A stretch of 52,182 nucleotides of DNA from positions 1-52,182 of the forward strand of contig JBCBVV010000045.1 in NCBI GenBank assembly GCA_039817415.1. Reading direction: 5' to 3'. This DNA is from JALEFZ01 sp039817415 (lineage in GTDB: Bacteria; Bacteroidota; Bacteroidia; J057). The position numbers and the translations under genes were made by a program. Shown here piece after piece: positions 16,357 through 26,122 of the stretch (position 1 is its first letter; each line of letters starts with the position of its first letter). The notes beneath the pieces are model-generated. The model ran no database searches. It was not told the DNA's origin and saw only the letters and a list, made by a program, of their open reading frames with translations.

Positions 16357-16977
16357 TTACTTTGAGGCTTTGTCAAAAACCCACCACATTTCAGCGGCGA
16401 TCTGTCGACTTCTTTCCATGTATTTGGCATCCTGCAGTTCTGTTCCATCAAAAGCTTTAGGATCGTCATAGGATAGGGCTACTCTCATGGCTGCCCCTGG
16501 TACAAAGGGACAAGCCTCATCAGCTTCTTGGCAAGTCATGACTGCACCAAAGTTGGACTGGGGATTGCTTCCATGGGAGAATACCTTGCTAAATGCCTCA
16601 CTTCCTGTGTCCCCCTCTCCATATGTAACCCGATAGTGAGGATTATCTCCTTCCTTTTCCATTACCACCTCAAAGCCTGCCTCCTGAATTGCCTTGATAG
16701 CATGTGGGTTAAAGGCGGTTGCCTCTGTACCACCTGACCAGGTCTGGATATCTTCCATACCCTTTAAATGAGCCATGGTTCTTGCCCAGATTTGACCCAT
16801 ATGGCTTCTTCTGCTGTTGTGTGTACAAATAAAGGTCAAATGGCAGGTATTACCTTTTTCCTGTTGCGCCTTTAGGTAGGAAACGATTTGTTCCAGCTTA
16901 GGCTTGCGGTCCTCGGGTATGTTGGAAACCTCTTCTTGAAGACCTTCGATAAACTGCTGAAGCTTGGGATACATCAT
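16357..16977 (-). CDS. arsC: arsenate reductase-like low-molecular-weight phosphatase
   Basis: Member of the low-molecular-weight protein tyrosine phosphatase fold. The P-loop C51-THNSR-R57 followed by SHMGQ is the catalytic CX5R. A second and third cysteine, C149 and C156, sit seven apart in TCQEADEACPFVPG, with a later YDDP motif. This matches the Cys82/Cys89 relay of thioredoxin-coupled arsenate reductases such as that of Staphylococcus aureus plasmid pI258. Arsenate reduction is therefore likely, but no arsR, arsB or acr3 gene is adjacent, and such proteins are often annotated only as phosphatases. A second Met directly follows the first. The extra N-terminal 45 residues form a likely helix. 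Confidence 0.82.
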   Translation of the reverse strand: MMYPKLQQFIEGLQEEVSNIPEDRKPKLEQIVSYLKAQQEKGNTCHLTFICTHNSRRSHMGQIWARTMAHLKGMEDIQTWSGGTEATAFNPHAIKAIQEAGFEVVMEKEGDNPHYRVTYGEGDTGSEAFSKVFSHGSNPQSNFGAVMTCQEADEACPFVPGAAMRVALSYDDPKAFDGTELQDAKYMERSRQIAAEMWWVFDKASK

Positions 16978-17177
16978 GATAGTGAGTTGATTGATGGTTC
17001 AACTTCAAAAAAGAGAAGGGCTAAAGTGAATTACAAGCTTTTTAGAATAAGGGTAGGTTAAATTTATCCATTAGCATAAAAAAGGAATCGTTTGCGCATA
17101 TGCTTGTAGCCAATCTGCACCATTTTTGCATACTTCGACAAATAATCTCTTGAATCCCTAATTATTTGGGATCACTG

Positions 17178-17209
17178 TTTGGCAGACCCAGAGGGATTCC
17201 GTACCTTTG
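17178..17209 (+). promoter_or_regulatory. Bacteroidota promoter of rpsA
   Basis: TTTG (17178-17181), 20-bp spacer, TACCTTTG (17202-17209), identical in its -7 box to the tRNA-Ser promoter. The leader is about 35 nt and contains AAGGAG at 17234-17239, ten bases before the start. A preceding ATG at 17245 opens a frame that stops after six codons. The rest of the 271-bp gap to arsC shows no other feature. Confidence 0.87.
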
Positions 17210-17248
17210 CCGGACTTGGTAAATCCAAGTAGAAAGGAGATCTAATGC

Positions 17249-19243
17249 ATGATAGAAGAAAATGATCAATCCCTCAACAAAGAGGAGGAAATCGAAGAAA
17301 CAAAACCAACCGAAAAGACGTCGACACAAGACGTTAGCGAAACCGTTCCTGAGGAAGTAGCAAAAGAACTCATCGTAGCATCTGATGAGGATGATTTACC
17401 CGAAACAAATGACGATTCTTCTGAGGAAGTAGAATCTGAAGCCGACAAAGGTCTTAAAGCCGAGTTGATCGAAGCCCTTGGAGACGAGGACGAGGACGAC
17501 GAATGGTGGAAGTCCGGTGATGAGTACTCTGAAAAAGAGAGAAGTGATATGGCAAAGTTGTATGCCAGTACGCTTCGTGAGTTTAACTCTAACGAAATCA
17601 CTGACGGTACCGTTGTTGCAATTACCGACAAGGAAATTGTGATGAACATCGGGTTCAAATCTGAAGGTATTATTCCTTCAAATGAATTTAGAGACATGCC
17701 TGAACTCAAGCCTGGTGATACTGTAGAGGTATACATCGAGGATGTTGAGGATCAGCATGGTCAGCTTATCCTATCCCGTCGTCGTGCCAAGCACCTGCGT
17801 ACCTGGGAAAGAATCGAGGAGTCCATGGAAAAGGACATCGTTCTTCAGGGTTACGTCATGCGCCGTACTAAGGGTGGATTCGTAGTAGATATCAACGGAA
17901 TCGAGGCCTTCTTGCCTGGTTCACAAATTGATGTCAAGCCAGTAAGAGATTTCGATGCCTACGTAGGTCGCACGATGCAGCTGAAAGTAGTGAAAATCAA
18001 CCATGCCTACGAAAACGTGGTTGTATCTCACAAGGTATTGATCGAAGCTCAGCTCGAGAAGCAGCGTGAAGAAATTCTGTCTAACCTTGAAAAAGGTCAG
18101 GTACTAGAAGGTACTGTGAAGAATATGACCAACTTTGGTGTGTTCATCGACCTTGGTGGTGTAGATGGTCTACTTCACATTACAGATATCTCCTGGGGTC
18201 GTATCAACCACCCACAGGAAGTACTCGAACTGGATGAAAAAGTCAATGTAGTAGTACTCGACTTTGATGATGCCAAAAAGCGTATCAGCTTGGGTATGAA
18301 GCAGCTGACGGAGCATCCATGGGATTCTCTACCAGAAGAAATTCAGGAGGGAAGCAAAGTCAATGGTCGCGTGGTAACAGTAGCCGACTACGGTATTTTC
18401 CTAGAGGTAATGCCAGGCGTAGAAGGTTTGATCCACACCAGCGAAATGTCCTGGTCTCAGCATAGCAAGACACCAACTGAAGCCTACAAAGTAGGTGATG
18501 AGTTCGAAGCTATGGTACTTAGCATCGACAGAGAAGATCGTAAGATGTCTTTGGGTCTGAAGCAACTTCAGGAGGATCCATGGTCATTGGTTACAGAGAA
18601 ATTCCCTGTTGGATCTACCCACACTGGTTTGGTTCGCAACATGACCAACTACGGTCTGTTCGTAGAACTGCAGGAAGGCGTAGACGGACTGGTACACATT
18701 TCTGACCTATCTTGGACTAAGAAGTTCAGCCACCCATCAGAGTACGTCAAAGTTGACGATAACTTAGAGGTAGTGGTATTGGATATCGACGTTGAAAACC
18801 GTCGTCTAAGCCTTGGACACAAGCAGTTGACCGAAGATGTTTGGGATACATTCGCATCCATCTTTACATTGGGATCAGCTCACCAAGGTACTGTGAAGCG
18901 CATCGATAGCCGCGGCGCCATTGTTGAACTTGAGTATGGCGTAGAAGGAACTGTTCCTGCTAAGCATATGAAAGTTGAAGAAGGCAAAGAGGAAATCAAA
19001 GTTGACGATACCAACAGCTTCGTTGTAATCGAGTTCAACAAAGATGCTAAGCGTTTGGTCCTATCTCATACCAAAACTTGGAGAGATGAGCCAGAAAAGA
19101 AAAAGACTCCTAAGAAAGGCAAATCCGGAGGTTCCGGATCAGGACAGAGCAGCGGTAAAGCTGGTACAACTGTACTAGGTGAAATCGATGCCCTAGCCAA
19201 ACTGAAAGAGCAAATGGAAGCTGACGAAAAGGAAGGTAAATAA
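17249..19243 (+). CDS. rpsA: 30S ribosomal protein S1
   Basis: RNA-binding ribosomal protein needed for initiation on many mRNAs. An acidic N-terminal extension of about 95 residues (rich in Glu, Asp, Ser, Thr) precedes six S1 OB-fold repeats, starting near ITDGTVVAITDKEIV, IVLQGYVMRRTKGG, VLEGTVKNMTNFGVF, KVNGRVVTVADYGIF, HTGLVRNMTNYGLF and HQGTVKRIDSRGAI. Repeats 3-5 carry the classic VDGLLHITDISW-type motif. A basic, Gly/Ser-rich tail (KKGKSGGSGSGQ) ends the protein. 664 aa is long for S1 because of the extension, which is common in this phylum. It has a strong promoter, an RBS and its own terminator, so it is a single-gene unit. Confidence 0.96.
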   Translation: MIEENDQSLNKEEEIEETKPTEKTSTQDVSETVPEEVAKELIVASDEDDLPETNDDSSEEVESEADKGLKAELIEALGDEDEDDEWWKSGDEYSEKERSDMAKLYASTLREFNSNEITDGTVVAITDKEIVMNIGFKSEGIIPSNEFRDMPELKPGDTVEVYIEDVEDQHGQLILSRRRAKHLRTWERIEESMEKDIVLQGYVMRRTKGGFVVDINGIEAFLPGSQIDVKPVRDFDAYVGRTMQLKVVKINHAYENVVVSHKVLIEAQLEKQREEILSNLEKGQVLEGTVKNMTNFGVFIDLGGVDGLLHITDISWGRINHPQEVLELDEKVNVVVLDFDDAKKRISLGMKQLTEHPWDSLPEEIQEGSKVNGRVVTVADYGIFLEVMPGVEGLIHTSEMSWSQHSKTPTEAYKVGDEFEAMVLSIDREDRKMSLGLKQLQEDPWSLVTEKFPVGSTHTGLVRNMTNYGLFVELQEGVDGLVHISDLSWTKKFSHPSEYVKVDDNLEVVVLDIDVENRRLSLGHKQLTEDVWDTFASIFTLGSAHQGTVKRIDSRGAIVELEYGVEGTVPAKHMKVEEGKEEIKVDDTNSFVVIEFNKDAKRLVLSHTKTWRDEPEKKKTPKKGKSGGSGSGQSSGKAGTTVLGEIDALAKLKEQMEADEKEGK

Positions 19244-19275
19244 ACCTGACTTTTTAGAAACTTCTTGAAATAAAT

Positions 19276-19311
19276 AAGCCATCCTGTTCAATTGAGCAGG
19301 ATGGCTTTTTT
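19276..19311 (+). terminator. intrinsic terminator after rpsA
   Basis: AAGCCATCCTG (19276-19286) pairs with CAGGATGGCTT, followed by T6. Strong canonical terminator about 33 bp after the stop. Confidence 0.9.
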
Positions 19312-19327
19312 GTAGGATATCTTGATG

Positions 19328-19603
19328 CTAATAGAAATACCCCTTTATCTTCCTATTGGTCCTCATATAGGAAATCAAGCCTAAGCCCCAAAAAACAAGA
19401 CTCAAGGCAAAAAGCGGCATGCTATACCATGACATAGGCGCAAAGAACTCCAGCTTGATAACCGTTAATCCCATCACCAAAAAATAAAGACCTGTACGGA
19501 TAAAGGCCAATAATGTCCTTTCGTTGGCTAATCTGGTACGATCTAAAGCCAGTTTTTCTCCATTTGTCATGTTGGGATGATCCACTGTCGACTTCTCTTT
19601 CAT
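19328..19603 (-). CDS. DUF202 family inner membrane protein
   Basis: 91 aa. The motif LALDRTRLANERTLLAFIRTGL is the signature of the DUF202 family (YidH-like small membrane proteins). It is followed by two hydrophobic segments (FLVMGLTVIKL and MPLFALSLVFWGLGLISY) and a basic tail. The function of the family is not settled. It faces rpsA across the rpsA terminator and is divergent from the Rhs-like gene. Confidence 0.88.
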   Translation of the reverse strand: MKEKSTVDHPNMTNGEKLALDRTRLANERTLLAFIRTGLYFLVMGLTVIKLEFFAPMSWYSMPLFALSLVFWGLGLISYMRTNRKIKGYFY

Positions 19604-19673
19604 GTTCTTCTATCTATTGAGAACAATATAAAGGTATTCATACGAATGTGAATGTGATTTATGTTACCAAGGA

Positions 19674-19704
19674 TTTGTTGTTTATGAAATATGTTATATA
19701 TTTG
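19674..19704 (+). promoter_or_regulatory. Bacteroidota promoter of the Rhs-like gene
   Basis: TTTG (19674-19677), 19-bp spacer, TATATTTG (19697-19704), a full consensus match. It predicts a leader of about 40 nt before the ATG at 19752. Confidence 0.85.
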
Positions 19705-19751
19705 TAATACGTTATTGAGTTATTTATTTTGCACAACCAGAAAACACCAAG

Positions 19752-22700
19752 ATGAACAATCCAGGGTTAAGATTCCTGTTTACAGGAATGATCTTACTCC
19801 TTCTTTTGCCAGCTGTTGCCCAAGAAGAAGGAAGTGAAGTTTCGCACCTCCTCCCAACAGTCATTCCTCCTTCTCCTACAGCAGCAGCTTTGGGCGAATA
19901 TGGAGATACACAAATAGGGTATTATACCGGAAGCGCTCGGGTAGACATCCCATTAGGATCAGCTAAGTCTGGATCTATTGACTTACCTCTTTCGCTTTCT
20001 TATCACAGTTCCGGACACATGGTTGATCAGGCAGCCTCATGGGTAGGTTTAGGATGGTCTCTCAATGGGGCAGGGGTCATTAGTCGCATCATGCGGGGCA
20101 AGCCAGATGAAAGCCCTTTAGGTTATTGGGTAGCCTACGATAGTATCCAAGGCCACAATGATCCAAACGTGCTTTTTGACCCTAGCTATTACACCGTAAA
20201 CTCCCCCAATCCAAATAGAGCAGTGGAATTTGCCTCTGGCACTTTTGATCTTCAGCCTGATCTATTTGTTTTTAACTTCAATGGGAGATCAGGGAAATTC
20301 TTTATCGATCCGGCAACGATGGAAGTTCATGGTATGCCTGTAAATGATCTTCGAATTGAGTTTGAACCTGGCCTACAATACTTTGTCATCACCACGCCAG
20401 ATGGTATCAAATATACCTTTTCGGAAAAGGAGACAACAACCTCAGAAAACCTTGTCTCCATAGGTGGAAATCCATCTCCCAGCCAAGTGCAGGTATTTCA
20501 TTCCAGTTGGTATCTATCCAGTATTACTTCTCACGATGGGATAGATCAAATTACGTTCGATTACCATCGAGCCGTTGTTAATCAGCCTGTTAGTAGGAGT
20601 GAGACGGACTATCTTAAGCTAAATGCTACGAGTGTATGTCCTGACAAGCCAAAGGAAACTTCTATAAGTATTGTACAAAGAGAAGTGTGTTACCTAAAAG
20701 AAATTCATTCAAAACGATCAAAGATACTCTTTGATGCTTTGTTAGACAGGGAAGATATTTTGTTGGATTACAGGCTAGATAAGGTTCGAGTCTTCTCTAA
20801 CGAGAACAAAACCTCAGAAATCCGATTTCATACGAGCTATTTTGAAGCGGCGGCCCATACGGCAGGATTGTATACCCAGAATATATTCGGGCTAAATCCC
20901 TCCAAAAGGCTTCGCCTAGATAGCTTAAGCTTCCTTGGAAGAGGCACTTTCCTGAGCCATACTTATCAATTCGAATACAATCCTACTCCCATAGCTTATA
21001 TGGGTTCATATCAAGTTGACAGTTGGGGCTATTATAATGGTAAGCCCAATCAAGGCTTACTTCCTGCTACTCCCCACAATGGGACTACCTGGCCAGGTGC
21101 TGATAAATCCCCCAATCCTGATTTTTCTAAGGCGGGAGTTTTGAAGAAGGTTATTTTTCCAACTAAGGGTTGGACTGAATTTGAATATGAAGGTCATCGT
21201 GGGGAAGCAAATGAACTGATAGGTGGAATTCGTTTGGCCCAGATCAGGACTTCGGATGGCATGTATCCATCGCGTGATATCATCAAAGTGTTAAAGTATA
21301 CAGATGGAGTTACCCAAGCACAACCCCTATACATATACAACAGCAATCAATACGCGCTTGAACTTGCGCCACAAAATGGCAGCTTCATCATTAGGGCGGA
21401 CTGTAACTATCTGACAAGGACATCAGCTGCTAACACCCCTCTTACCTATACCCAAGGTAGCCATGTCGGGTATCCCATAGTTACAGAATGGCATGGACTA
21501 CACGGAGAAAATGGGAAGATTGAATACCATTATTCCCATGGCAAAGATCCTGTAGTCCAATTGCCGCCCTTTCCTCCCGTAAGTAGTTATGATTTTCGAA
21601 GAGGACTGTTGTTAAAGAAGGAAACCTACAAGTGGATAGGGGGAGGAAGCAATCCAAGCTTCCAACTCCTTCAGAAGGAGGAAACCATTTACAATGACTA
21701 TCAGTCCACCGCTCCTCAGGCAGTATTAAAAGGCTTGGTCTTTTCCTTTAGGAAAAAGGTACCCATCCTTGCTAGCACCACCTACAATACCCTTAATGAG
21801 TATTACCACGAGCCTTTTCAATATACCAGCCAATGGATTTATCCAGTAGAAACTAGGACTACCTTTTATGACAATCCTGCCCATCCTGTGCAAATGCAAT
21901 CCATCATTTCCTATGAAGGAAGAGGACATATTTTTCCAACCAGAACCAGGATAAAAAATAGTGATGGTTCATGGTCGGAGTCTCGATTGAAATATCCGAT
22001 GGATTATAATCCTTCCATCATGCTGGGAGAAAGTTCTTCCCTTGCTATGGGAGATCTGGTAGACAGGCATATGCTGATCCAGCCTATAGAAAGTCAAAGT
22101 TGGGAAGTTAGGAATGGAAGCGAACGACTACTGTCTTCTCAGGTAACGGATATGGATAACTTTGCTTCTCCCCATGATACGATGATGGTTATTAGGCCTT
22201 CTGCTGCCTATTTGATCGAAACAGAAAGTCCTATTCCGGTCCATCAATTCCCCGAATCAGTATCGAATAATGGGTATTTGGATTTATTTCCCGTCTCTGG
22301 GCTGTTTAAGAAAAAAGCTGCTTTCTCATATGATCATCGTGGAAAACCAAGCACGCAGCAGATGGTTGATGATGTGCCAATAGCTTTTCTTTGGAGTACA
22401 GATGATGAACTTCCCATTGCAAAAGTCTCGAATGCTGGACTGGATGAAATAGCCTATACAAGTTTTGAAGGCGATGATGCCGGTCAATGGATAATCGGCT
22501 TTCAATCCTCTCAAAGTGGTTGTGAACAGACACTCAATACCTGTCTGAATAGTACAACCGATCCCGTCGAACAAGACATTTGTTATGAGGCATTTACAGC
22601 ATGTATGCAAGGGCTAACGAATTTATCTCTAGTCTCTACAGATAAGAAGACGGGGCTTGGGGCTTATACATTCCTTCCTTCTAAGAACATTAAAAGAGAA

Positions 22701-23105
22701 AACCTACCAGCGGGCTTGTATCACCTAAGTTATTGGAGAAAAGGAGGAAGCATCCAAATTAACCTGAGTGGAAATAGTACCCATAGGCTCATTGATTCAG
22801 AAACAGATGCAAACGGCTGGATCTTCGAATCCATTGAACTTGACCTCAAAGCAAGCTCAAATGACATCGAGATTTCAGGAAGCACCAATGGATTGTTAGA
22901 CGAACTAAGACTTCTTCCTAAAGATGCGCAGATGGAAACGTACTGCTACGATAGTGCTTTTCGGTTAAGAACTACCACAGATGTTAGCAATAGAGCCAGC
23001 CATTTTATCTATGATGAGATGGGACGCCTAAAATATGTGTTGGATCAGGAAGGGAATTACCGCGAAGGTTACCAATACAAATATCGACAACATCCATTCA
23101 GGTAG
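19752..23105 (+). CDS. large secreted Rhs/YD-type protein
   Basis: 1117 aa with a signal peptide ending LLPAVAQ. The N-terminal part (PPSPTAAALGEYGDTQIGYYTGSARVDIPL, SLSYHSSG, WVGLGWSLNGAGVISR) is typical of Bacteroidota Rhs-like proteins, which resemble the SpvB/TcB N-terminus. The long middle is beta-rich with many aromatic residues. Near the end lie YD-type repeats: YCYDSAFRLRTTTDVSNR and FIYDEMGRLKYVLDQEGNY. It stops 13 residues later with no toxin domain and no T9SS sorting tail. It could be a shell protein whose C-terminus was lost, or a genuine short member. No immunity-like gene follows. The surface or secreted location is from the signal peptide; the role is unknown. Confidence 0.83.
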   Translation: MNNPGLRFLFTGMILLLLLPAVAQEEGSEVSHLLPTVIPPSPTAAALGEYGDTQIGYYTGSARVDIPLGSAKSGSIDLPLSLSYHSSGHMVDQAASWVGLGWSLNGAGVISRIMRGKPDESPLGYWVAYDSIQGHNDPNVLFDPSYYTVNSPNPNRAVEFASGTFDLQPDLFVFNFNGRSGKFFIDPATMEVHGMPVNDLRIEFEPGLQYFVITTPDGIKYTFSEKETTTSENLVSIGGNPSPSQVQVFHSSWYLSSITSHDGIDQITFDYHRAVVNQPVSRSETDYLKLNATSVCPDKPKETSISIVQREVCYLKEIHSKRSKILFDALLDREDILLDYRLDKVRVFSNENKTSEIRFHTSYFEAAAHTAGLYTQNIFGLNPSKRLRLDSLSFLGRGTFLSHTYQFEYNPTPIAYMGSYQVDSWGYYNGKPNQGLLPATPHNGTTWPGADKSPNPDFSKAGVLKKVIFPTKGWTEFEYEGHRGEANELIGGIRLAQIRTSDGMYPSRDIIKVLKYTDGVTQAQPLYIYNSNQYALELAPQNGSFIIRADCNYLTRTSAANTPLTYTQGSHVGYPIVTEWHGLHGENGKIEYHYSHGKDPVVQLPPFPPVSSYDFRRGLLLKKETYKWIGGGSNPSFQLLQKEETIYNDYQSTAPQAVLKGLVFSFRKKVPILASTTYNTLNEYYHEPFQYTSQWIYPVETRTTFYDNPAHPVQMQSIISYEGRGHIFPTRTRIKNSDGSWSESRLKYPMDYNPSIMLGESSSLAMGDLVDRHMLIQPIESQSWEVRNGSERLLSSQVTDMDNFASPHDTMMVIRPSAAYLIETESPIPVHQFPESVSNNGYLDLFPVSGLFKKKAAFSYDHRGKPSTQQMVDDVPIAFLWSTDDELPIAKVSNAGLDEIAYTSFEGDDAGQWIIGFQSSQSGCEQTLNTCLNSTTDPVEQDICYEAFTACMQGLTNLSLVSTDKKTGLGAYTFLPSKNIKRENLPAGLYHLSYWRKGGSIQINLSGNSTHRLIDSETDANGWIFESIELDLKASSNDIEISGSTNGLLDELRLLPKDAQMETYCYDSAFRLRTTTDVSNRASHFIYDEMGRLKYVLDQEGNYREGYQYKYRQHPFR

Positions 23106-23246
23106 GTCAACAACCTCTAAGTAACTGATACGATAAGAATTCAACGATATCGCGATCTATTGACGATCCAAGAATAGGGTTTTCATGATTGAATCATAGA
23201 TGTGTGGCGCCTGGGCTGTTGCGAAATAGTCCGGGCAATTAGGGTA

Positions 23247-23273
23247 GAGAGCCGTTTTTTAACGGCTCTCTTT
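23247..23273 (+). terminator. terminator hairpin after the Rhs-like gene
   Basis: GAGAGCCGTT (23247-23256) pairs perfectly with AACGGCTCTC (23261-23270) around a TTTT loop. The following T-run is only three long, so efficiency is uncertain. Confidence 0.65.
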
Positions 23274-23305
23274 ATGGATTTTGTTCTCCTCCAAGGAGGT
23301 AAGGG

Positions 23306-24337
23306 CTAGGTATCATATGGATTTTGTGGTTTTTTTAACCGTAGCAAAAAAATGGCTGCTGTGAGAGTAGCTATACTCATGATACCTCCCAAAATAGGCA
23401 AAACTACTTCTTGGACTCTTTGATGCCTCGCCACTTCCAGTCCATTGTAATGCTCCAGAGAAAAGTACTGATAGATCGTATCTTGGATACCATAAGGCGT
23501 TATTGAGCCATATCCCACATGCTTTTCCTTGAAGCTAGGTTCTTTGGTTTTAGCAATCTTGAGATCATAGGCATCTTTTGAGATGGATAACCAGACCTGG
23601 CTTCCCTTATCCATGTGCTTGAAAAATTCTCCTCTAAAGAGACTGTTGTATCTCAAATCATCGAATGAGAAGGTAAACAAGGGATATTCTACCATCTTCA
23701 GGTCAATAGAACGATCTCCTCTATATTTTTCGATTTGAGGTTTGTGCTCCAGATGTCCTTCTAATAAGACTAGCTCTTCCTGTTTAATGGGTTTGTAATC
23801 AGGCGTCTTTCCCCCCCAAATAGAATAACTTGTGGTCAAGCAAAGGAGGAAAATTACTATTATAAAGGCTCGAGAGACCCTATATTGGATAAGGGATTCC
23901 TGATACCTGTTCCGCAATCTACCTGTGGTAAGCCTTTCTTGATGTTGGTTCAGGTCTTGATGATTATAGGGATTGAGCTGGACTTTTCCATGGGGGAAAT
24001 GTAGGCAAAGCTCATCTCCATGCTTTCCGGAAAAGATGGTAAAATAAGCCATTTGACTTCGGGAAAATACCTTCTTTCTCAGCCCTAGTAAGGTCTTTTT
24101 TACGATGATGTCCTCATCATACGAGATTTCGCTTATACATAAGAGCCCTAGGAAGCCTGACATGCTAAGGAGTAAGCATACACTTGTAGGAATATATTGC
24201 TCAATCTGCGTATAGGGCAAGCCTGTTTCTCTAGCAAACAGGGAGATCCCTAGTAATAAAAAGCCCGTAGAGGCGATCGATAAAAATAAATAGAGAAAGA
24301 CAAAGGAACGAACCTGAGTTAGGTGCTGTGTTTTCAT
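23306..24337 (-). CDS. multi-pass membrane protein of unknown function
   Basis: 343 aa with about four hydrophobic segments: two near the N-terminus (FVFLYLFLSIASTGFLLLG and SVCLLLSMSGFLGLLC), one in the middle (AFIIVIFLLCLTTSYSIWG) and one near the C-terminus (VVLPILGGIMSIATLTAAIF). Between the second and third is a soluble part with KKTLLGLRKKVFSRSQMAYF, somewhat like a bacterial PH-type fold; between the third and fourth is a probable periplasmic domain of about 125 residues. No family is recognised with confidence. It lies 58 bp downstream of the AspT/YidE-type transporter on the same strand and may be co-transcribed. Confidence 0.72.
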   Translation of the reverse strand: MKTQHLTQVRSFVFLYLFLSIASTGFLLLGISLFARETGLPYTQIEQYIPTSVCLLLSMSGFLGLLCISEISYDEDIIVKKTLLGLRKKVFSRSQMAYFTIFSGKHGDELCLHFPHGKVQLNPYNHQDLNQHQERLTTGRLRNRYQESLIQYRVSRAFIIVIFLLCLTTSYSIWGGKTPDYKPIKQEELVLLEGHLEHKPQIEKYRGDRSIDLKMVEYPLFTFSFDDLRYNSLFRGEFFKHMDKGSQVWLSISKDAYDLKIAKTKEPSFKEKHVGYGSITPYGIQDTIYQYFSLEHYNGLEVARHQRVQEVVLPILGGIMSIATLTAAIFLLRLKKPQNPYDT

Positions 24338-24395
24338 GATTGATCTTATGTCTAGTAAAGATCGATTTTTTATTCAATGGTTGGATAGTCCATTG

Positions 24396-26027
24396 CTATA
24401 CCAAAAGGCTAAAGATCAACTGGGCAAGTACAATCTTAGAAATCAAAGCAATGGGAAACATCATGGTATAGCCATAATTAGGCAAAAGGTTATTACTTCG
24501 ATGAAGGGCAAAGTCCAGAATGGCAGGTTGATTCGCGACCATTCCCGTTAGGATACCAAATGGAATTTTCAACAGCTTAAATCCTACAAATAGCGTTACA
24601 AAGGCAGTTCCCAGGCTGATCATGGAACCTCCCAAGAAAATCCAGATCGCATTTCCTTGCTGAAGGGTATCGATGAAGGTATGACCAGACCTTATCCCAA
24701 CCGCAGCCAATAATAAGATCAATCCAAACTGTCTCAAGGTGAGGTTAGCACTGTAAGGTAATGTCCAAACAATAGGTCCGGTTCTTCTGAGTGTGCCCAA
24801 GATAAGAGCCACAATCAATGGGCCACCTGCAAAGCCAAATTGGAAGGAAATTCCACCAGGCAATGTAAAGGTAATCATACCTAAGAGCAGACCTAATGCC
24901 ATGCCCATTCCAAAGGAAAGCAAGTCGATCTGACTTAATTTTTGGTAACTGTCCCCAAACAAGCGAATCAAAGCTGGTACATCTTTGCTCTTAGCCGTAA
25001 ATCTCACCCTATCCCCTAATTCGAGTACGGTATCACCCTTGGCCAAAAGATCAATATCACCTCTTCTTACACGTGTGATGACGACTGCAAATCTCTCCCT
25101 GAGGTTCAAGGCCGCAATAGCTTGCCCAGCTACCTCTGGATTGGATATGAACACCCTATGGTGCTCAATGTTAGAAGGTTCGCGGGTGATTTCCTTTTCA
25201 GCATACTGACCGAACATCTTGGCAAATTCTTCTATGTCATTTTCCCTTCCTACCACTGCTACGAAATCTCCTACCTGAAACTCTGTATCCAAATGGGTAA
25301 GCAAGGTCTCTTCGCCTCGTCTCATTCTACCGAAGGCAATGTTCCACTTATGTGTATTCAGCAAATCTCTGATAGAAACATGTTTCAATTCATCAGATGT
25401 AATTTCGAGTGTAGTACTTACAATCTCAGAATCAATAGGATATTGATGGCGTAGGCTCTTGGCCTCCTGTTCGTAGTCTATTCGGAAAAGCCTCTCCATC
25501 AGCACAATGGCTAGCATCCCTGCAATCACCCCCATAGGATAGGTAATGGAGTATCCTACCACCGCACTTTCCAACATGCGTTCTTGATCGGGTGAACTAA
25601 TGGTTTTTTGAATGCTATCAAGAAGGCCTGCCAAGCCAGCTGTGTTGGTGGAGGCTCCAGTAAAGATTCCCGCAGTCATGGCAGCCGTAAAATCGAAGAG
25701 GAAGAAGAGGGCTCCTGCCAGCAGACCTGAGAAAACAATCATTCCGAATATAAATCCCAAATTCTTATTACCCTTACCTTGAAAGCCAGCCATAAAGCCT
25801 GGTCCACTTGTCAAACCAATGGTATAAACAAAGATGGCCAAGCCCAATAGAAAGACAATGTTGGGGATCTCAAGACTCTTATCCATTGATCCAAAAAACA
25901 GTCCAACAAAGAGGACAGCAGCAACCCCTAATTTGCTTCCTCTGATTTTGATATTTCCAATGCCATACCCAATGGCCGCTACCACGAATAGCAACAAGAG
26001 TGGATTGGCAGCTAGTAGTTCAATCAT
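24396..26027 (-). CDS. AspT/YidE-family transporter with two TrkA-C domains
   Basis: Inner membrane transporter of the aspartate-alanine exchanger (AAE) superfamily. The layout is: five or so TM helices (IELLAANPLLLLFVVAAIGYGIG onwards), a cytoplasmic insert of about 200 residues with two TrkA-C-type domains (FQVGDFVAVVGRENDIEEF and LELGDRVRFTAKSKDVPALIRLF), then further TM helices with conserved glycine-rich segments GFAGGPLIVALILG and ANQPAILDF. The related E. coli proteins are YidE and YbjL. The start at 26027 (MIELLAANP) suits the family; an in-frame Met 17 codons upstream (26078) is less likely. The substrate cannot be told. Confidence 0.88.
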   Translation of the reverse strand: MIELLAANPLLLLFVVAAIGYGIGNIKIRGSKLGVAAVLFVGLFFGSMDKSLEIPNIVFLLGLAIFVYTIGLTSGPGFMAGFQGKGNKNLGFIFGMIVFSGLLAGALFFLFDFTAAMTAGIFTGASTNTAGLAGLLDSIQKTISSPDQERMLESAVVGYSITYPMGVIAGMLAIVLMERLFRIDYEQEAKSLRHQYPIDSEIVSTTLEITSDELKHVSIRDLLNTHKWNIAFGRMRRGEETLLTHLDTEFQVGDFVAVVGRENDIEEFAKMFGQYAEKEITREPSNIEHHRVFISNPEVAGQAIAALNLRERFAVVITRVRRGDIDLLAKGDTVLELGDRVRFTAKSKDVPALIRLFGDSYQKLSQIDLLSFGMGMALGLLLGMITFTLPGGISFQFGFAGGPLIVALILGTLRRTGPIVWTLPYSANLTLRQFGLILLLAAVGIRSGHTFIDTLQQGNAIWIFLGGSMISLGTAFVTLFVGFKLLKIPFGILTGMVANQPAILDFALHRSNNLLPNYGYTMMFPIALISKIVLAQLIFSLLV

Positions 26028-26122
26028 GAAGGATGTGTACGTTGAATTCGGGGAAAAGATAAGCCATTTGTATAGCAATACATATATGACTTTCGTCTAT
26101 GAAGTAACAAACTACATGAGAG

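Noticed and set aside
17245..17265. Upstream ATG at 17245 as rpsA start
   Set aside because: That frame stops after six codons; the ATG at 17249 opens the S1 frame and lies at good distance from AAGGAG.
17266..17736. 156-codon minus-strand frame within rpsA
   Set aside because: It is Ser-rich and mirrors the acidic N-terminus of S1; this is a shadow of biased codons.
24336..24551. 71-codon plus-strand frame
   Set aside because: It overlaps the 3' end of the transporter gene on the other strand and has no features of its own.
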